This document shows, in pieces, positions 35,898-47,606 of a stretch of DNA of 64,000 nt (position 1 is the first letter of the stretch; each line of letters starts with the position of its first letter). Below the pieces are notes generated by a model. The model was not told the DNA's origin. It saw only the letters and a list, made by a program, of their open reading frames with translations, and searched no databases. The stretch comes from Eustoma russellianum (taxonomy: Eukaryota; Streptophyta; Magnoliopsida; Gentianales; Gentianaceae): positions 10,647,879-10,711,878 of the forward strand of contig AP025071.1 in the NCBI GenBank assembly GCA_036186865.1, written 5' to 3'. Position numbers and translations under genes: made by a program.

Positions 35898-36365
35898 GGA
35901 TGGAATGCTGTACTCAGTCTCAACTCTGTACCCATAGCCTTCTCACAAGCTCTCCAGAATCGCGACGTGAATCTCGGGTCACGGTCAGATATTATACTCA
36001 CAGGAACACCATGTAAGCTCACTACACTATCCACATACAAGGTCACCGACTCCTCCAAAGGCATCTCCATTGATATCAGAAGAAAGTGCGCATACTTAGT
36101 TAAATGGTCGATGATAACCCAGAGAGCATCATTGTTATTTCTTGTCCTGGGAAGTCCAACTAAGAAATCCATGGTAATATGCTCCCACTTCCACGTAGGA
36201 ATCTCTAACAGTAGCATTAGACCTCTGGGTCGCTGATGTTCCGTCTTAACCTGTTGACACACCAAACATCTCTCTATATACTACGCAATGTGTCTTTTCA
36301 TACCACTCTACCAATAGCTCCTTTTCAAGTCATTATATATCTTGGTGGCTCCCAGATGGATAGAC
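35898..36365 (-). pseudogene. Integrase core of A between B2 and L
   Basis: Minus-strand frame from about 36265 down to the B2 junction: CQQVKTEHQRPRGL, TMDFLVGLPRTRNNNDALWV (first catalytic Asp region), SIISDRDPRFTSRFW (second Asp) and GTELRLSTAFHP, where B2 is inserted. Upstream of 36265, SIHLGATKIYNDLKRSYW continues the zinc-finger side up to the L junction, with stops. The first five bases are the right B2 duplication and the last five (TAGAC) the left L duplication. Confidence 0.88.
36361..36365. repeat. Target duplication of L, left copy (TAGAC)
   Basis: TAGAC just left of the L LTR; exact copy at 44045-44049. Confidence 0.9.
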
Positions 36366-38478
36366 TGTTACATACTGTTTTTTAATGAAGGGCAAAAAGG
36401 TCATTTGGACTAGTTAATTACTAAACCTAATTTGATTAGAAAATTCTCCCTAAAGCCTAATCAAATTTCTATTTAAAATACGTAAACTGCTCCCCCTCCG
36501 CATTCTCAACAAACGGCGTGCCATCCACAGAAGAAAAGAAACGATCCTCTTCTTGCCTCAAGGCTCAACCGCCGGTTTTAGGGAGGATCGGAGGAGCATC
36601 ACCGATTTGATCAATCCATAAAACGCGTATCAATTATCAGGTAGGTGTCCCCTTAACATCATTTGTATGAAAACGGTACAATCCTTAATTTCTTTACGAA
36701 ACTGAGATCGTGCATTAGTAATTGTGATTGTATAGATGATTGTTTATTTGATTATATGTGTATATGACGAATTGTATATCCGTATATATGTATGGTCTTA
36801 TTTTCGTATGAATAGCATGAAAAAGATTGCACTTTTATGTATTTATGAATAACAGAATCGGTTTGAAGGCGTGGTGATGGCGGCGCGTGACCGGTAGTGG
36901 TGGGCAATGGCCATGTGCTGCCGTGCTAGTGGTGGTTGAGGAGAGGGTGAGGCTGAGGGGGGCTGGTCTGGGGGGTGCGGCTGACTGGGGGGCTGAGAGG
37001 GGGTGTCGCTGGAGTAGGGGTTGCGACCTTGGGGTGAGTGGGGGCTGAGGGAGAGGGGCGGCTGGGGGGTGTTGAGGGAGTTGAGGCCGAGAGAGGGGAT
37101 ATTCAGTTGAGGATCAGAGGGGATTGGAAGTTTCGAATTCGCAGGAACGAAGTTGGGGGCGCAGGAAAATAGAAAAGAAAAATAGAAAAGGAAAAAAGGA
37201 GAGGTAAGAAAAATGAAAAAGAAAAAGAAAAAGGAAAAGAAAAGGAGAAAGAAAAGGAAAAAGGGAAGTAAATGAAGGATTCCGTATGTGATTTCTGTGC
37301 ATTCATGCATCACAACATTGCATTAAGGTATGCGAGACCTAAGTCGCATATTTGTTCTGTTAAGGTATGCAAAATCTAAGTCGCATATCTGTTCTGTTCT
37401 GTTAAATTATGCGAAACCTAAGTCGCATATCTATTCTGTTCGGGTATGCAAGACCTAAGTCGCATATCTGTTCTTTTCTGTTAAGGTATGCGAGACTTAA
37501 CTCGCATATCTGTTCTGTTTTGTTAGGGTATGCAAGACCTAAGTCGCATATCTGTTCTGTTCTGTTAAGGTATGCGAGACCTAAGTCGCATATCTGTTCT
37601 GTTTTGTTAAGGTATGCGAGACCTAAGTCGCATATCTGTTCTGTTCTGTTAGGGTGTGCGAGACCTAAGTCGCATATCTGTTTTGTTCTGTTCTATTAGG
37701 ATATGCGAGACCTAAGTCGCATATCTGTTCTGTTCTGTTAGGATATGCGAGACCTAAGTCGCATATCTGTTCCGTTCTGTTCTGTTCCGTTCTGTTAGGT
37801 CCCGGGGTCATGCATTGCACAATAGTATGTATGTTTCCGAGAATGTAGGCTTATCACGCATCATGTATGTGACATTGCATTTCACGCTCATTTCGCATGA
37901 TTATATGTTTTGATTGTTTTAAGAAGTTATGACCGTTATACGTATTTGTGAAAACGTGGACAGTCTATTTTCGTATTACCGTACTTATATGTATTTCACT
38001 ACTGTCCTAGCATGTATGATTTCACAGGGCCGATGTAGACAGGGTACCTACTGAGTGACATTTTTGTCGTTCACACCGTTCATTTTGTTTTATTGCAGAT
38101 GATTCATGGTACGATTACATATGGGTTGGAGAGGACTCTGAATGGGCACGTTGGAATTCTTAGGGACTGACTGATGACTGATATCGAGAATTGAGGAAGT
38201 TTTATTTTATTTGTTATTTCATTTAAGGACTTAGCTTAGGGATTTCATTATACGCACTTTACGATGTTGTTTAAGGGATTTTGACTGGATGTTGAATATT
38301 TATGGTTTATGGATTTTACTTTTGAGTTAGGGTTTTGAGTTGATTTATTTTGCTTCCGCAATCGAATACGTTGTCGTTTTGATAAGTGCAGGAATTCGTA
38401 CAGACGCCTTGTATATCCCTTAGCGGAATACGGCGGGCGTTCCGGTTCTGACCCTAGGGTTCGGAACGGGGCGCTACA
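36366..38478 (+). repeat. 5' LTR of L
   Basis: TGTTACATACTG...GGGGCGCTACA, 2113 bases, followed at once by the primer site. It holds a G-rich stretch (36880-37110), an A/G-rich stretch (37165-37270) and the hairpin array (37326-37795). Confidence 0.9.
37326..37795. repeat. Tandem hairpin array in the L 5' LTR
   Basis: About eleven units of about 42 bases with arms TATGCGA / TCGCATA, loop GACCTAAG and a CTGTTCTGTT spacer. The repeat-derived frame at 37409-37699 is not a gene. Confidence 0.92.
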
Positions 38479-38493
38479 GGTGGTATCAGAGCC
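38479..38493 (+). promoter_or_regulatory. Primer binding site of L (initiator-Met tRNA)
   Basis: GGTGGTATCAGAGCC directly after the LTR. Confidence 0.92.
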
Positions 38494-41400
38494 CGAGGCT
38501 CTAGATCTACTACGGAAACATAGAATTAAGAAATGATTTTAGACGTAAGAGATGACTCTAGATTTAAGTTCTGATCATATATGTAAGTTTGATCTTAGAC
38601 TAAGTTTGATAATAGAATAAGTTGTGATCTGATACTAAGTTTGATCTTAGTATAAGTTTGATTTAGACTAAGTAATGATCGGGTTGGGGCATGGTTGGCT
38701 TCTATTTCCGTTTTACTTTCGGTATATGACTTTCTTCTACATTTCTTTTAGATTTATATAGTTCTTGAAATGCCCCTGACAAAAAAAACTAAAGCTTTCC
38801 TTGTCGTAGCAAACGTGCCACCGAGAAGAGAACGGTAGGAACGGCAATGGGAATCACTCTGAGAATGGGGGCCCACCGCAGGTTGTGCTTCCCCAAGCCC
38901 TGACCGACGCATTACTGGTCATTGCCCAAGCTGTGGCGCAACCTCGTCCGCAGCCACATGCTCCACCACACTGCACTCGAACTTGAGATTCTTCTACAAG
39001 TGGGTGCAGAGGAGTGGTGGTGCAGCACATCAAACACCGCCGATCACTTGGATCTAATTTCAGAATAAGTTCAAGAGGTATTACGAGACGACAGTACGAT
39101 CTTCAGAGCATGGCTCTAGATCCACGGCCGAAATGTAGAATTAGGCCATGATATTAGAAAATAATTTACAATTTTGCCTCTTAGTCACAATCTTAGACAT
39201 AAATGATGATTTGAAGATAAGCGATGATCATGAATATAGGAATTGATCTCAGTTATAAGCAATGATCCTGAACATAAGTCACGATCATAGAAATAAGTAA
39301 CGATCTCGATTAAGAGTTGACTTTAGACATAAGTACTGATTTAGTAATAAGTGTTGATTATGTACTAATTATGATTTGAAAATAAGACGTGATCTCATAC
39401 TTAAGAAATGATGATGCTAAGAACGATCCTAGAAATAAGTTATGATCCTAAACTTAAGAAGTCAATCGGTTTTGAAACACGTATACCTAAGATATCTTAT
39501 ACAATTCTCCTTTATCTAAGGTTGACTATAACTCTCTAAGCTATGATCTTAGTAACCCTAGTTGAATAATATATAATTGATTTGAATGAATTACAATGTT
39601 AACAAGAATACCCCACTACAAACGTTAGTTAACATATTAAGGGGTCAGGTAGTAATTCGGGATGCCTTACCATAACTGCAACATGGTACTCAGTACCATT
39701 AGGGTAAAGTAAAGCGGATCCACGTCCCTACTTGGACGATAACATCAGAGCAGGTTTGGGTCTAAGTTGGGACCATAGCTACTAAGAAATGAATTATAAT
39801 GGTATGGTTTATACTAAGAGATGATTTATAGTAGAATGATAGAAACTAAATAACAATTAGCGTTATAATCAATAGAGTTTAGATAAGGATATTGTACAAA
39901 GGAATTTATAGTCTAGGGTTAAGATGTTGAATGTAGGGTAACCGAAATAGGCCGACGATATTAGTCTTAGTAGAAGTATTGAACAATAGCGACATGCAAG
40001 AATCGACTATAGTATATGCCTTGGAATACTATATCATTACAAAATTGTGGGTTAAGTGTTGACATTGAAACATTTAGTTTGAATTTAGTAGGCTTGAATT
40101 GAAATAGAGTAAGCATGAACCAGTAGTGGTGGCTTGTTCAGGTGAGATTTAACTAGGATAATTAGCGGTTCAAATAACCAAGTAAAGAAATACAGTGGAT
40201 CAGTATGGCACACGGAAGCATGATGAATTAGGACACCTTAAGTCGATAAATATTTAGTGTGTCATGCTAGGATTGGACAATTTAAGATATGGATTTTATC
40301 ATAGTAGGAAAATGTTAGACTTATAAGAAACGATACATAGACAAATTGTTCTTTTAAAAATAAGGATGGATTATAGAAATTATACGCAATATTGACTATT
40401 ATTTATCTAGCAGATAAATATTTTACATAAGCACGTATACCGAGTTATACCTATATTTTACAGGGACTTCAAAAGACATTTATTTTCTAAAATACCTTAT
40501 TAAGTCACATTTATTTATATAGTTCACTAAACTTTACGAGGCTAAATTTTTTCCCGTACTTGTAAAACAGCTTAATAAAGATGTCAATTCTTTTGTCAGC
40601 CTCGAAAAAGGAAAACATTTTAAAATATTGATGTTCTTGCAAAAACAATGCGTTTATATATATTTCTTACAGAATATTTCAAATTTTCGTTTTTGTTACA
40701 TCTATTTTTTAGTCAAAATTAATTTAATTTGACGATTATCGATATCGCAAGCAGTATAACCGTTTAAATGTTTTCGAAGTTATTTATCCGCTTGCGATGA
40801 ATTTACTTAACTTTTGTGGAAAAAAAGGCTATCTTTCAAAATATATACATGTTTTTGAAAACGGAAGGTACCCTATTCTAATTGTTTCATAAAACCTTAC
40901 ATTATTAATTTTTCAGTTGTTTTGACGCAATTTTACCAAAATGCCTTGCGAAAAAGTTATATTATCGTTTTTAAAATGGTCATTTGAGATATTGCGTCGC
41001 GAAAACAAATCTAGGATACTTTGAGTTTTGTGTTTACAAACAAATTAGAAGGTTTAGTATTTTAAATAGTTAAAGCTATATTCAAAATTATAGCTACGTA
41101 AGCTACTTTTCTTTTAAGTTGAAAAAAGATATGTCCATACATATATTTCGTATACTAGGCTGCTGACGATATCTCTGAGAAATTAAGAGCATGATCATAT
41201 ATCTAGTTCGTAAATATATAAGAACTGATTTTGAAGACTTGGTTGCGTTAAGGAAGGGTAACGGTTACCATATTGGCATACACAAAGGATGATAATATGG
41301 TTAATTATTTACGTGATGAATCATATGTGATAAGTTTAAGAACTCGGTATTGTAGATTGTAATAAGTAGAATGATACACGTCAAGTGGTATAAGTTGAAG

Positions 41401-41948
41401 TTTGTAAGCACTAATTATAGAGAATTAAGTGAGTATTGAACCCTATAAGGACTAGACCATCTTGTGAGATGCTAGTGATGACTAAATTAAATCGTACTAG
41501 AGTACAACGTATTCCGAGAAATACATACAGCTTCAGGGATGAGTCTTGTGAACAAGACATTAAGTTAAAGATTGTACTACACCTAAGAACTTATTTTAGA
41601 GGGTTGCTCATGGTAGCAAATATAAGTACGATATAGACCGACTATTAAGTTAGGAAGCCAATATAATGACAATACCATCAAGGTTGATTCGAGAACTATA
41701 GAAAGAATAGGTTATGATCTATCAGGCGAAGGACAATGGATTTAAAGATTGCATTGTAAATATACACAATGAATGAATTGAGGACTTAGGCCTATATCGA
41801 GAAAATGAAATGGGTTACATATCGGAATACGCAAGGGATACTAAGTTCGGTCATGATCTAGGTAGATGAATTATGTAGGACTATACTAAGTTATTGATTA
41901 CATTAGACACAAGTTTCGAGGACGAAACTTTTTGTAAGAAGGGGAGAA
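38494..41948 (+). other. Interior of L: leader repeats, gag remnant, non-coding filler
   Basis: 38550-38690 and again about 39120-39440 consist of degenerate TGATCTTAGACATAAGT-like words. Between them, 38815 to about 39100 is a gag remnant whose start codon has become GTG (PPRRE, GGPPQVVLPQALTDAL, then breaks). From 39440 to 41900 I see AT-rich sequence with no frame longer than chance. A polypurine tract (AAGAAGGGGAGAA) lies at about 41935-41948, preceded by TTTCGAGGACGAAACTTTTTG. Confidence 0.8.
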
Positions 41949-44044
41949 CGTTATATCCTGTTTTTTAATGAAGGGCAAAAAGGTCATTTGGACTAGTTAA
42001 TTACTAAACCTAATTTGATTAGAAAATTCTCCCTAAACCCTAATCAAATTTCTATTTAAAACACGTAAACTGCTCCCCCTCCCCATTCTCAACAAACGGC
42101 GTGCCATCCACAGAAGAAAAGAAACGATCTACTTCTTGCCTCAAGGCTCAACCGCTGGTTTTAGGGAGGATCGGAGGAGCACCACCGATTTGATCAATCC
42201 ATCAAACACGTATCAATTATCAGGTAGGTGTCCTCTCAACATCCTTTGTATGAAAACGGTAGAATCCTTAATTTCTTTACAAAACTGAGATCGTGCATTA
42301 GTAATTGTGATTGTATAGATGATTGTTTATTTGATTATATGTGTATATGATGAATTGTATATCCGTATATATGTATGGTATTATTTTCATATGAATAGCA
42401 TGAAAAAGATTGCATGTTTATGTATTTATGAATAACGGAATCGGTTTGAAGGCATGGTGATGGCAGCGCGTGACCGGTGGTGATGGGCTATGGCCACGTG
42501 CTGCCCTTCTAGTGGTAGTTGAGGAGAGGGTGAGTCTGAGGGGTGCTGGTCAAGGGAGTGCGGCTGACTGGGGGGCTGAGAGGGGGTGTCGCTGGAGTAG
42601 GGGTTGCGACCATGGGGTGAGTGGGGGCTGAGGGAGAGGGGCGACTGGGGGGGTGTTGAGGGAGTTGAGGCCGGGAGAGGGGATATTCAGTTGAGGATCA
42701 GAGGGGATTGGAAGTTTTGAATTCGCAGGAACGAAGTTGGGGGCGCAGGAAAATAGAAAAGAAAAATAGAAAAGGAAAAATGAGAGGTAAGGAAAATGAA
42801 AAAGAAAAAGAAAAAGGAAAAGAAAAGGAAAAAGGGAAGTAAATGAAGGATTCCATATGTGATTTCTGTGCATTCATGCATCACGACATTACATGAAGGT
42901 ATGCGAGACCTAAGTCGCATATCTGTTCTGTTAAGGTATGCGAAACCTAAGTCGCATATCTGTTCTGTTAAGGTATGCGAGACCTAAGCCGCATATATGT
43001 TTTGTTAGGGTATGCAAGACCTAAGTCGCATATCTGTTCTTTTCTGTTAAGGTATGCGAGACTTAACTCGCATATCTATTCTGTTCTGTTAGCGTATGCA
43101 AGGCCTAAGTCGCATATCTGTTCTGTTCTGTTAAGGTATACGAGACCTAAGTCGTATATCTGTTCTGTTCTTTTAAGATATGCGAGACCTAAGTCGCATA
43201 TCTGTTCTGTTCTGTTAGGGTATGCGAGACCCAAGTCGCATATCTATTCTGTTCTATTCTGTTAGGATATGCAAGACCTAAGTCGCATATCTGTTCTGTT
43301 CTGTTAGGATATGCGAGACCTAAGCCGCATATCTGTTCTGTTCTGTTCTGTTTTGTTCTGTTAGGTCCTGGGGTCATGCATTGCACGATAGTATGTATGT
43401 TTCCGAGAATGTAGGCTTATCACGCATTATGTATGTGACACTGCATTTCACGCTCATTTCGTATGATTATGTGTTTTGATTGTTTTAAGAAGTTATGACT
43501 GTTATACGTATTTGTAAAAACGTGGACAGTCTATTTTCTTATTACCGTACTTACATGTATTTCACTACTGTCCTAGCATGTATGATCTCACAGGGCCGAT
43601 GCAGGCATGGTACCTACTGAGTGACATTTTTGTCACTCACACTGTTCATTTTGTTTTATTGCAGATGATTCAGGGTACGATTACTTATGGGTTGGAGAGG
43701 ACTCTGAATGGGCACGTTGGAATTCTTAGGGACTGACTGATGATTGATATCAAGAATTGAGGAAGTTTCACTTTATTTGTTATTTCATTTGAGGACTTAG
43801 CTTTGGGATTTCATTATACGCACTTTACGATGTCGTTTAAGGGATTTTGACTGGATGTTGAATATTTATGGTTTATGGATTTTAATTTCGAGTTAGGGTT
43901 TTGAGTTGATTTATTTTGCTTCCGCAATTGAATATGCTGTCGTTTTGATAAGTGTAGGATTTCGTACAGATGCCTTGTATATAACTTAGCAGAATATGGC
44001 TGGCGTTCTGGTTATGACCCTAGGGTTCAGAACGGGACGCTACA
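41949..44044 (+). repeat. 3' LTR of L
   Basis: Starts CGTTATATCCTG (the terminal T of TG mutated to C) and ends GGGACGCTACA; 2096 bases. The hairpin array is at 42896-43365, including one unit with arms TATACGA / TCGTATA. Confidence 0.9.
42896..43365. repeat. Tandem hairpin array in the L 3' LTR
   Basis: About eleven units as in the 5' LTR, with scattered substitutions. The unit at about 43136-43158 has matched changes in both arms. Confidence 0.9.
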
Positions 44045-44049
44045 TAGAC
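44045..44049. repeat. Target duplication of L, right copy (TAGAC)
   Basis: Exact copy of 36361-36365. Confidence 0.9.
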
Positions 44050-46995
44050 AATCTGGTATTATGGGCTTCCTTTAGCACCTCCCTTCTAAGATCTAAATTA
44101 TCAGGCACACATAATCTTCCTTGGAACCAAAGACTCCCATCTCCCAACACCTGAAATCCTTCGACCTGACCAGTAGTCAACCTCTGCTTGATATCTCGTA
44201 ACACCTCATCATCAACCTGTGCTTCTTTAATTTTCTCAACCAGCATGGGCGTAATGGTTGGGTGGACAAAACATTTGTCGTGGAGTCAATAATATCCAAC
44301 TCAAACTCTGCAATCTCTCTCTCCAACAGAGTCTGCCGGGCGTGGCTCGATTTCCTGCTTAGTGTATCAGCCACTCGATTAGCCTATCCTGGATGATAAC
44401 TGATCATGAGATCGTAATCCTTAATAACTCCAACCATCGGCTCTGTCTCATATTAAGTTCCTTCTGAGTGAACAAGTACTTCAAACTTTTATGGTCCGTG
44501 AATACCTGGCATTTCTTTCTATAAAGGTAGTGTCGCCAAATGTTCAAAGCAAATACTACTGCGGCCAATTCTAAATCATGGGTCGGATAATTTTGTTCAT
44601 ATGGCTTCAACTGTCTCGATGCATAAGCTATAACTTTCCCCCTTGCATCAACACAAAGCCCAAACCATTCTTGGAAGCATCACATGTAAACCATAAATTC
44701 TCCTTCCACAGAAGGCTGTGCTAATACGGGCGTGGTCGTCAACCTCTTCTTTAACTCTGTAAAACTCTTCTCACAATCAGGGGTCCACTCAAATTTTGTT
44801 TTCTTCTGAGTAAGACGGCTCAGAGGCACAGTGATAGTCGAGAAACCTTCCACGAACTTTCCATAAAACCAGTCAACCCTAGAAAGCTCTGCACCTCAGT
44901 CACATTTGTTGGCCTTGACCACTCTGTAATCGCTTCAATCTTCTTAGGGTCCACTGATATACCTCCCTTGGAAACCACATGACCCAAGAAAGACATGTTT
45001 CGTAGCCAGAACTCGCATTTGCTAAACTTTGCGAAGAGCTTCTTCTACTTCAGTATTCCCATAACGATCCTCAGATGCATCTCATGTGTCTCTTAATCTG
45101 GCGAGTATAACAAAATATCATCGATGAATACCACCAAAAATGTATCCAGCTGACCTCTGAACATGGTATTCATCATTTCCATAAATGCTGCAGGGACATT
45201 AGTGAGTCCAAAGGGCATCACCAGAAACTAATAATGCCCATATCTTGTTTGGAAGGCCGTCTTTGCACCTTCGTCGGCCTTGATCCTCAGTTGATGGTAT
45301 CCTGACCTGAGATCAATCTTTGCGAATATCCTCGCACCTTGAATGAATACAAGAAATTCTCAGTTCATAATAAAGGTAATTCAAGTTCTTTTGAAATAAA
45401 TCGTACCTTTAGCTGGTCGAAAAGGTCCTCATTTCTCGGAAGGGGATACTTGTTCTTTATAGTAATCTTGTTTAGTTCTTAGTAGTCGCTGCACATGCAC
45501 ATACTACCGTCCTTCTTTTTCACAAATAGAGTAGGTGCTCCCCATGGCGAAGCACTGGGTCAGATGAACTTTCGGTCTAGCAGCTCTTCCAAGTGCTCCT
45601 TGAGTTCCTTTAGTTCGGCGGGGGCCATACGATAAGGAACTTTAGATATGGGTTCCGCCCCTGGTACCAGCTTAATCTCAAACTCTATCTCATGGTTGGG
45701 CGGTAAATTGGGTAGCTCATCAGGGAAGATGTCTTTGAACTCCTTAACCACTGCTATCTCGTTGATAGAAGGTACTCCGTCGCTGGGATCCATAGCGTAA
45801 ACCAGAAAACCTTCTCTACCCTTTCGTAGAGCCTTATCAGCCTGAGCCGATGTTAGGTAGATCTTTTGTGGCACCTTCTTGAACTTAGGACTTCCTTGGA
45901 AAACAAGCTCCTTCCTGGCTGGGTCCTTGATAATAACCTGTTTTTGATGACAATCAAAGCTGGCACGATAACGAGCCAACCAATCCATCCCAAGAATTAT
46001 ATCAAAGTTGCTCATCTGGATGGGTATAAGAGTCACGTCAAAAATCTGATCTTCCATCTCTAATTCGCAAGCTTGGTACTTATGATGTGAAACAATTACT
46101 TGGTCTCCGACGCTAACACCCGGTAAGGAGTCTCTAATCGTTCAGGGCATTTATTAAGATTCTTCACAAATTTTCTAGCGATGAATGAATGGCTTGCGCC
46201 GCTATCAAATAGTACATTTGCTGGGACTGTGTTTACAAGAATTACACCTAAAGTTCACAGAGCCGCACAAGTATAACATATGCAAGCATAATCAACAGAT
46301 AAGAAGAATGACATAACTGAAATGCGTAAATCTTAAATATACCTGTCACTACTTCATTTGAACCTTGCATGTCTGCATCAGTCATGGAGTGAACTCGGAC
46401 ATTCGTTCAAGGCTTGTTCGGTGGTGGCGGTCTCGCCTCGGGCTGTGGCACTGGCTTCATATCTGGTCAGTCTCTAATAACATGGCCCGCTTTTCTGCAT
46501 CTGAAGCAGGCTCCGGTCTTCTTATAACATTCTCCAAGATGGAGCTTGTTGCATTCTTTGCACCTCCGCGTGGCTTGTGGAGGGCGGGCATACTGCTGAT
46601 CATCCCTCGGTGGAGGTGGTGGTCTAACTGGCTGCCCAAAAGGGGGTCGTCGGGCAATCTTCACCCATCTGCATGTATCTCTCCCACTAACCTCCTCTCG
46701 AGGTCTCTTGTTCCTGTCTTGTGCTGCGAATCTCATGAAGTCGTTCTCAACCCTGTAGCACGCATTGAGCATCTCCTTAAAAGTCTTCATGCCCGCATTC
46801 ACAATGGCGGATTGAATGCGAGAATCCAGACCTTCCTTGAACTTGAGCATCTTCAGACGTTATCTGACATAACCGAAGGCACAAACTTCCCCAAAACATG
46901 GAAGGTATCTGTATATTCCTTCACTATCATCTTCCCCTACTGCAATTTACTGAAAGCCCTCATCGTTTCTAATACTGCAGTCTCAGACACATAGT
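44045..46995 (-). pseudogene. Gag, protease, reverse transcriptase, RNase H of A
   Basis: Minus strand, several frames. Gag from the right edge: capsid C-part GLDSRIQSAIVNAGMKTF (46850 onward), CKECNKLHLGEC and knuckle CFRCRKAGHVIRD (to 46467). Protease end with ILGMDWLARYRASFDC and the start of reverse transcriptase, KEFKDIFPDELPNLPPNHEI (46057-45560). Decayed reverse transcriptase with VVFIDDIL near 45117-45140. RNase H, YEQNYPTHDLELAAVVFAL and FTDHKSLKYLF (44610-44404). Integrase N-part, LRREVLKEAHNTRLS, at the L junction. Gypsy order and sequences are clear; stops and indels make it dead. Confidence 0.9.
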
Positions 46996-47606
46996 ACTAG
47001 CGTTGGACACCCAAGAAGATAAATGCTGCAATGCCTACCGCTCTAGCGTTGCACATTCAGACTCAGTTATCGGATGCATAGGAAGTCCAGCCTCTAGCTA
47101 ATCAGTCTGTTCAGGCTGTTCAGGACTTACTTGCCAACCCGCACATAGCTACTGCACCGAAGGATGTTGATTTGGAGGTTGTTCATATGTCGGATGCTCA
47201 GAAATTTAACTGTATTGGGCAAGTCGCATGAGTTCTGTGCTGAGAATGACAATGGACCGTTGGTGGCTAATGTTTCCGATTCTGATTTGGTGCTTGGGGC
47301 TCGCGTAAAGAGATATATTTCACTTATGCATAGCCCTCCTTTAACAGACTCTGAAATTGTCGATGATCTTCAAGCTAATGTTATGGTGCTAGTACGTGAT
47401 GCGTGGCAGCGAGAGATGAAAGACATCACTCAGGATGTTTCCAGATGGTTTTATGACTCGACTATGGCGAATATAGATCAGTGCGTTATTCACTCACGTC
47501 AGCCTAGACACACAAAATCTGAGATGCATGCTCCTCCTCCATCGTCCCAAGTCATGCGCTCTATCTTGATGTGTTCTTCTAGATTTTCTTCTCTACCACC
47601 TCAATG
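46996..47606 (+). pseudogene. LINE upstream region, possibly ORF1 end
   Basis: Coding-like sequence, open from about 47164 to 47607 (VANVSDSDLVLGARVKRYIS, DDLQANVMVLVRDAWQREM). I do not recognise a domain. Its place directly before the endonuclease suggests ORF1 or the spacer of the LINE, but it could be unrelated DNA that the LINE carried or landed beside. Confidence 0.4.

Larger units (their letters stand above)
36366..44044 (+). mobile_element. L: plus-strand large LTR derivative without pol
   Basis: LTRs 36366-38478 and 41949-44044, primer site, a gag remnant, about 2.8 kb of non-coding interior and a polypurine tract, bounded by perfect TAGAC duplications inside the integrase of A. The LTRs belong to the same family as A's LTR but run the other way. 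No protease, reverse transcriptase or integrase can be read, so it needed a helper. Architecture matches what is called a large retrotransposon derivative. The LTRs differ at scattered sites, so it is older than B1 and B2. Confidence 0.9.
24313..46995 (-). mobile_element. A: old Tekay-like gypsy element, split by B2 and L
   Basis: Its pieces are 24313-27166 (3' LTR, polypurine tract, chromodomain, integrase C-part), 35898-36365 (integrase core and zinc-finger tail) and 44045-46995 (integrase zinc finger, RNase H, reverse transcriptase, protease, gag). Each junction carries a perfect 5-base duplication from the inserted element, and coding resumes on the far side. A stops inside gag at about 46995, where LINE sequence begins. 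The gag start, leader, primer site and 5' LTR are not in the window. Chromodomain sequence and gag place it near the Tekay lineage (inference). Confidence 0.9.

Noticed and set aside
37326..43365. CRISPR-like regular arrays
   Set aside because: The 'spacers' are near-identical between units and the array lies inside plant LTRs; it is an ordinary tandem repeat with hairpin units.
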